Positions 12,659-16,405 of a stretch of DNA of 16,405 bases are shown here, in pieces. Numbering within the stretch: the first letter of the stretch is position 1; each line of letters begins with the position of its first letter. Position numbers and translations under genes: made by a program. The DNA is from Candidatus Cloacimonadota bacterium (GTDB taxonomy: Bacteria > Cloacimonadota > Cloacimonadia > JGIOTU-2 > B8-G9): NCBI GenBank assembly GCA_003647765.1, contig QMNM01000005.1, forward strand, positions 1-16,405, written 5' to 3'. The notes beneath the pieces were generated by a model. The model did no database searches. It saw only the letters and a list, made by a program, of their open reading frames with translations, and was not told the DNA's origin.

Positions 12659-13759
12659 TTATTTACCAAAATAAAAAATAAGTCCCAAAATACAGTCAGC
12701 AACTATAACCATAAAAATTGATGCAACAACTGAGCTTGTAGTAACTCTGCCAACGCCTTCTGCTCCACCAGATGCTCGGAACCCAAAAAAACTACCTATT
12801 AAAACAATAATCCAAGCAAAAACAATACTCTTTACCAAACTTGTAATTATATCTTTTAATATCATCACTTTTATAACTTCGTTAATAAATGCTTGTGGAC
12901 TAATTTGTAAATAAGTAATGCCAATCACAAATCCACCTATTATGCCTATTACATCAGAGAGAATAGTAAGTAATGGTGCACATAAAGTAATTGCATAGAA
13001 TTTTGGCACAACTACAAAACGAATGGGATTTAACGCCATTACTTTTAAAGCGTCTAATTCTTCCGTAACTTTCATAGTAGCGATTTCAGAAGCAAATGAA
13101 GAGCCACTTCTACCGGCTAAAAGCACAGCAGTCATCAATGGTCCCATCTCTCTGGTCATAGAAATTGCTATCAAATCAGCTACAAAAATATTAGCACCAA
13201 ATTGCCTTAATTGAGCCGCAGATTGTAATGCTAAAACAAATCCTACTAAAAAAGACATCAATGCAATAATTGGTAATGCATTCACTCCAATTAAAATACT
13301 TTGACTTACAACAGAATCTTCACGACGACCTTTACTATTAAATAAATCAACAAAACTCCAATAAAAAACATCAGCTGTTAAATAAAGAAAATCCCTTGCG
13401 GAATAGTAGATTTGGTATATTCCATCACCTATTTTCTCAAAGAAATTCGTTCTCTTCTCATAACTTGGAAATAATTTGCCTCGTGAACTAAATGTAGTAA
13501 TAGTTTCTTGAATAGGTCCTGTTACCTTATTCAGAATCAAGGGCTTTCCCTGTTTCTCTGCTAAACTGGCAATTTCGTCAAGAGTAGCTACTCCAGCACT
13601 GTCAATTTTATGCACACTTGACAAGTCCAATATAATCTTGTTCTTACTGCTCTTTTCAATTATAGAGAGAATTTTATGATAGAAATCCGTAGATTCCTGA
13701 AAGGTCAGATTACCATCAAGTAGAATATTACCATCCTGTTTAATATTTAATTCAATCAT
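12659..13759 (-). CDS. STAS-MlaE fusion, ABC-type lipid transport permease
   Basis: This is probably the inner-membrane permease of an Mce/Mla-type phospholipid transporter that helps maintain outer-membrane lipid asymmetry. Of 366 residues, about 1-95 form a STAS domain (LILDLSSVHKIDSAGVATLDEIA-like region with the usual DSAG), as in MlaB. Residues about 120-366 form an MlaE/YrbE permease with several membrane segments and the family motifs REMGPLMTAVLLAGRSGSSFASEIATM, TEELDALKVMALNP and ASGGAEGVGRVTTSSVV. MlaB and MlaE are separate in E. coli; here they are one chain. The gene overlaps rlmN by 8 bp (ATGATTGA), so translation is probably coupled. No ATPase (MlaF) or Mce-domain (MlaD) gene follows; after the stop there is only repeat DNA and rnr. 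Family assignment is secure; substrate is inferred. Confidence 0.92.
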   Translation of the reverse strand: MIELNIKQDGNILLDGNLTFQESTDFYHKILSIIEKSSKNKIILDLSSVHKIDSAGVATLDEIASLAEKQGKPLILNKVTGPIQETITTFSSRGKLFPSYEKRTNFFEKIGDGIYQIYYSARDFLYLTADVFYWSFVDLFNSKGRREDSVVSQSILIGVNALPIIALMSFLVGFVLALQSAAQLRQFGANIFVADLIAISMTREMGPLMTAVLLAGRSGSSFASEIATMKVTEELDALKVMALNPIRFVVVPKFYAITLCAPLLTILSDVIGIIGGFVIGITYLQISPQAFINEVIKVMILKDIITSLVKSIVFAWIIVLIGSFFGFRASGGAEGVGRVTTSSVVASIFMVIVADCILGLIFYFGK

Positions 13760-14786
13760 AATTATATTTTGTGGCTAACTGGCCACATGCACCTGCAATT
13801 TTATCTCCACGAGTTTGCCTTATCGTAACAGCTGGTAAGTAAGGATATAACCAATTAGCAAACTCTTGAACCTTGTTCATAGAAGGTGCAGTGAATTTAC
13901 TCCATGAAATAGAATTATATGGAATTAGATTAACTTTACAAGAGATCCCACCTAATAACGAAATCAATTCTTTAGCATCTTTATAATTATTATTAAATCC
14001 GTCTAATAAAACATACTCAAATGTGATTCGCCATTTAGTAGTTTTCTGAAAAGCCCTGACTGCTGATATCAATTCTTTAATTGGATATTTTTTATTGATT
14101 GGCATTATTTGGGTTCGCTTTTTGTTATTTGCCGCATTTAAAGAAATGGCCAATTTAACATTCAAATTTTTATGTGATAATTCATATATTTTAGGAACAA
14201 TTCCAGCAGTAGATATAGTTATTCGTTTTCCAGAAAAATTCAGTCCATATTCATTTTTTATAATTTTAATTGCCTTAACAATATTATCCAGATTATTCAA
14301 TGGCTCGCCCATACCCATAAATACAATATTTGTCAATCGCCTGCTATGTTCAATCATAAATAAAGCAATTAAAATTTGCCCAATAATCTCATCTGTTGTC
14401 AAATTTCTGATAAAGCCCATTTTGCCAGTAGCACAAAAAGTGCAACCTAATGCACATCCTATTTGAGAAGATACACATAAAGTTGTTTTTCTCCCTGCTG
14501 GAATAATAACAGATTCTATTGTTTGCTTATCATTAAGTAACAGTAAAAGTTTTTCTGTGCCGTCTTCTTGCTTATCCTTTTTGATTAATTGAGGTAGATT
14601 TAAGCCAATTTCTTTATCAAAAAAATACCGGATTTCCTTTTTTAAAGTGGTGATTTCAGAAAAGGAAGTCGCTTTTTTATTGTATATCCAATGAAATATC
14701 TGCTTGGAACGAAATCTTTCTAATCCATATTCCAACATAAGATTAGTCAATTCTTCAAATGTAAGTTCATAGAAATTTGCTTTCAT
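13752..14786 (-). CDS. rlmN: Dual-specificity 23S rRNA/tRNA adenine C2-methyltransferase RlmN
   Basis: RlmN methylates C2 of A2503 in 23S rRNA and A37 in some tRNAs by a radical-SAM mechanism. The 344-residue length is normal. Visible are the N-terminal helical domain (YGLERFRSKQIFHWIY), the cluster motif CALGCTFC with Cys111, Cys115 and Cys118 followed by ATG, the MGMGEPLNN motif, TISTAGIVPKI, LAISLNA, and Cys334 in AGACGQL, the Cys that carries the methyl intermediate. The end overlaps the STAS-MlaE start by 8 bp. ATG 14786 has only a weak ribosome binding site. RlmN rather than Cfr is favoured by the NKKYPI/EYVLLDGFN stretch and the housekeeping context. No drug-resistance context is seen. 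Confidence 0.95.
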   Translation of the reverse strand: MKANFYELTFEELTNLMLEYGLERFRSKQIFHWIYNKKATSFSEITTLKKEIRYFFDKEIGLNLPQLIKKDKQEDGTEKLLLLLNDKQTIESVIIPAGRKTTLCVSSQIGCALGCTFCATGKMGFIRNLTTDEIIGQILIALFMIEHSRRLTNIVFMGMGEPLNNLDNIVKAIKIIKNEYGLNFSGKRITISTAGIVPKIYELSHKNLNVKLAISLNAANNKKRTQIMPINKKYPIKELISAVRAFQKTTKWRITFEYVLLDGFNNNYKDAKELISLLGGISCKVNLIPYNSISWSKFTAPSMNKVQEFANWLYPYLPAVTIRQTRGDKIAGACGQLATKYNYD

Positions 14787-15023
14787 TTTTCAAGCTTCAA
14801 TTTATTTAGCCACGAACAACACGAAGAAACACGAATAAATTTCTAACAAAACATTCCTATTTCACAGCATCAGCGTTATAGTCTTGAACTCTTGTCTTTT
14901 TGTATATAAGTTATTATTTGAGAGGATATTTAAACTTTTCAAGGATAAAAACATCAGCTTTCTGAATTATCTCTTTATTTCTCTTTCAGTGGCAATATTG
15001 AGACATTGGAGCATTGAATATTG
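14787..15023. other. Intergenic region upstream of rlmN
   Basis: This 237-bp gap includes a CACGAA-type repeat (14809-14837). A weak inverted pair, CAATATT (14993-14999) and AATATTG (15017-15023), lies directly after the stop of the LysM gene with a 17-nt loop. No coding frame or clear promoter stands out. Confidence 0.5.
14809..14837 (+). repeat. CACGAA short-period repeat
   Basis: GCCACGAACAACACGAAG and a further AACACGAAT form three spaced ACGAA units at a period of about 10 nt, starting with GCCAC like the CACAGAG family. It lies about 22 bp upstream of the rlmN start. Confidence 0.7.
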
Positions 15024-16376
15024 TCAGTAATCATTATTTTCCAGAGGGATATATTTTGTACCACTATTCCATAATTTTAATGCTGGCCATGATTTTTCAT
15101 ATTTGCTTGCGGCATTCCACAGTAGAAATCCATCAGTAATATCGCAATCCTTTAATGCTTGAAGTTGTGATAGTAGATATGCAGGATTGAATTGAGAGTG
15201 CCATAAAGAGAATGCCTGTAAAAATGGCGATACTTTCAATGATGCTGGGCAAATTCCCTTTATTCTCTTACAGGTTTGATGAACAAAATAATATGGCTCT
15301 TTTCCCGGATATTTTTTTCCTTCAAATCTGCCAAAAAAATGCGATGGATAAATCATCGGATTTATCCTGTCTAAATATTTTGCCATTCGCTTAATATTCT
15401 GGCCTGTACTGGCAATGTCTACACTTCTCTGAAATGCAATAATCCCAAAAACATCAGCAGATAATTTTGTATTATATTCATCAGTCAATATCCGAACTTT
15501 TCTTAAAAAGTCAACAATAACATCTTCTCGTTTTACAGAATCTGGAAGTGAAAAACTCCTATCCGTATATTTTGACTCTGTAGGAAAGCGGATGTAATCA
15601 AGTTGGATTTCATCAACACCAAAAGACAACACTTCTTTTAATAAAGCCAATTGATATGCTTGAACTTCTGGCAAATACGGATTTAACCATTTTTTTTCAT
15701 CGTCGGATACAGATTGCTTTCTTGTAGTGTCAGCAATAGGTGTCCATTCTTGAAATGCATTAGCAATCGCAATATCATGAAAAACTACGAATCTGGCAAT
15801 TAGAGATATGTTATGTTTATGGCAAAAACTAATCATCTTTTCAGGGTGTGAGATAACAAGCGAAATAATATTTACTTGCTGTGCAATTTCATTCTTGGAT
15901 GGATAAAATAGCTCTCCTCTCATATTCTTGAAATCAACAACAATAGCATTGCAGTTTGTTTCCTTGTAATGCTTTACTATTTCAATAGCTTTTGCAGAGT
16001 TTAAGTAATACGGCTGTATATAAATACCTCTAATTGTATCTGGTTGGATTTTTTCAAGTAAAGATGTTCTTCTATTCAAGGGGATTTTTAATTTTTGTCC
16101 TGTACGAATTGTATTGTTGCTTATATTATTCAGTCCTCTTATTTGTGAGGTAAAACTGGAAAGAGGAAAGGCATCTGTTTGCGAGTAGAATTTTCTGGCA
16201 ATCCGAGTTAAGTTATCATTGGACTTAACATTATAAATAGCAATACTATCCCATTCTTGGTTTGATTGTTCTGCGCGGCATTGTGAATGCTGGAAATATA
16301 ATTTATTTCTAGATAAAAGTATAAGTAGCGTAATTATTAGAATTAGAAAGAAATTACGATATTTTATAGGAATCAT
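15024..16376 (-). CDS. Exported LysM plus DUF4015 (putative glycoside hydrolase) protein
   Basis: This 450-residue protein is predicted to be exported or membrane-anchored: a basic N-terminus (KYR) is followed by a hydrophobic stretch at about 8-22. One LysM domain spans about 47-100 (YNVKSNDNLTRIARKFY ... IRTGQKLKIPL) and should bind peptidoglycan or a related glycan. Residues about 115-435 resemble the DUF4015/GHL10 putative glycoside hydrolase barrel: RGIYIQPYYLNS, NAIVVDFKNMRGEL, VDEIQLDYIRFP with Asp255 and Asp260, LSADVFG, NPMIYPSHF and GFLLWNA. The acidic residues in DEIQLDYIRFP are candidate catalytic positions by analogy with TIM-barrel glycosidases; activity has not been shown to my knowledge. 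The ATG at 16376 is preceded in frame by TAA and lacks a clear ribosome binding site, so translation may be coupled to an upstream gene through an ATGA overlap. Confidence 0.87.
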   Translation of the reverse strand: MIPIKYRNFFLILIITLLILLSRNKLYFQHSQCRAEQSNQEWDSIAIYNVKSNDNLTRIARKFYSQTDAFPLSSFTSQIRGLNNISNNTIRTGQKLKIPLNRRTSLLEKIQPDTIRGIYIQPYYLNSAKAIEIVKHYKETNCNAIVVDFKNMRGELFYPSKNEIAQQVNIISLVISHPEKMISFCHKHNISLIARFVVFHDIAIANAFQEWTPIADTTRKQSVSDDEKKWLNPYLPEVQAYQLALLKEVLSFGVDEIQLDYIRFPTESKYTDRSFSLPDSVKREDVIVDFLRKVRILTDEYNTKLSADVFGIIAFQRSVDIASTGQNIKRMAKYLDRINPMIYPSHFFGRFEGKKYPGKEPYYFVHQTCKRIKGICPASLKVSPFLQAFSLWHSQFNPAYLLSQLQALKDCDITDGFLLWNAASKYEKSWPALKLWNSGTKYIPLENNDY

Positions 16377-16405
16377 TTAATTTTGTATCCATATTTTCCA
16401 GCCAC
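16373..16405 (-). CDS. Possible 3' end of an upstream gene (runs off right edge)
   Basis: One minus-strand frame reads VAGKYGYKIK and then TGA at 16375-16373, which overlaps the ATG of the LysM gene by 4 bp (ATGA). Such overlaps are common between co-translated genes, and the downstream gene lacks its own clear ribosome binding site. Ten residues are too few to identify a family, and another frame also gives a plausible short tail ending in TAA. Confidence 0.3.
   Translation of the reverse strand: MAGKYGYKIK

Noticed and set aside
12491-12721. 76-codon open frame with a YALRITHYALRLTHYA stretch
   Set aside because: The peptide repeat is a translation of the 7-bp YTACGCM array; the frame also overlaps the end of the STAS-MlaE gene.

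Overview
The window is a strongly A/T-rich bacterial chromosome segment with ordinary housekeeping content. Twelve protein genes are recognised. All lie on the minus strand except one (ACT-domain gene, 1477-1962). The gene set (SurA/PpiD-type foldase, STAS-MlaE lipid-transport permease) suggests a Gram-negative, double-membraned cell. The low GC and the intergenic short-period repeats of CACAGAG and YTACGCM type resemble uncultured anaerobic lineages such as Cloacimonadota, WOR-3 or related FCB-type phyla. That placement is an impression, not a measurement.

Left part (1-4496): the 5' third of uvrA runs off the left edge. It diverges from a stand-alone ACT-domain protein across an intergenic region packed with hairpins (1267-1378). 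The ACT gene converges on a large SurA/PpiD-like peptidyl-prolyl isomerase gene, and a strong bidirectional terminator (2257-2294) separates them. The flanking gaps hold palindromic elements, two of which show compensating base changes.

Middle (4497-12400): an RRM RNA-binding protein, Lon protease, a Mut7-C ubiquitin/PIN-like protein closely behind queE (7-carboxy-7-deazaguanine synthase), a CzcD-type cation efflux protein and RNase R follow head to tail. Right part (12659-16405): rlmN overlaps a STAS-MlaE fusion by 8 bp. Upstream of them is an exported LysM plus DUF4015 (glycoside-hydrolase-like) protein, which may itself overlap a gene running off the right edge.

Lon, RNase R, RlmN and the RRM protein concern protein and RNA quality control. 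The PPIase, MlaE-type permease and LysM protein concern the envelope. The genes do not form one pathway.

I found no CRISPR array, tRNA, rRNA, intact transposase, prophage or defence system, and no convincing new multi-gene system. The most unusual material is intergenic. A composite module (CACAGAG repeat followed by in-register 7-bp YTACGCM units) occurs three times in the same orientation, and several hairpin families occur beside it. These repeats extend the open frames of the CDF and rnr genes at their 5' ends, so earlier starts there are probably wrong; lon and the ACT gene also need shorter starts.
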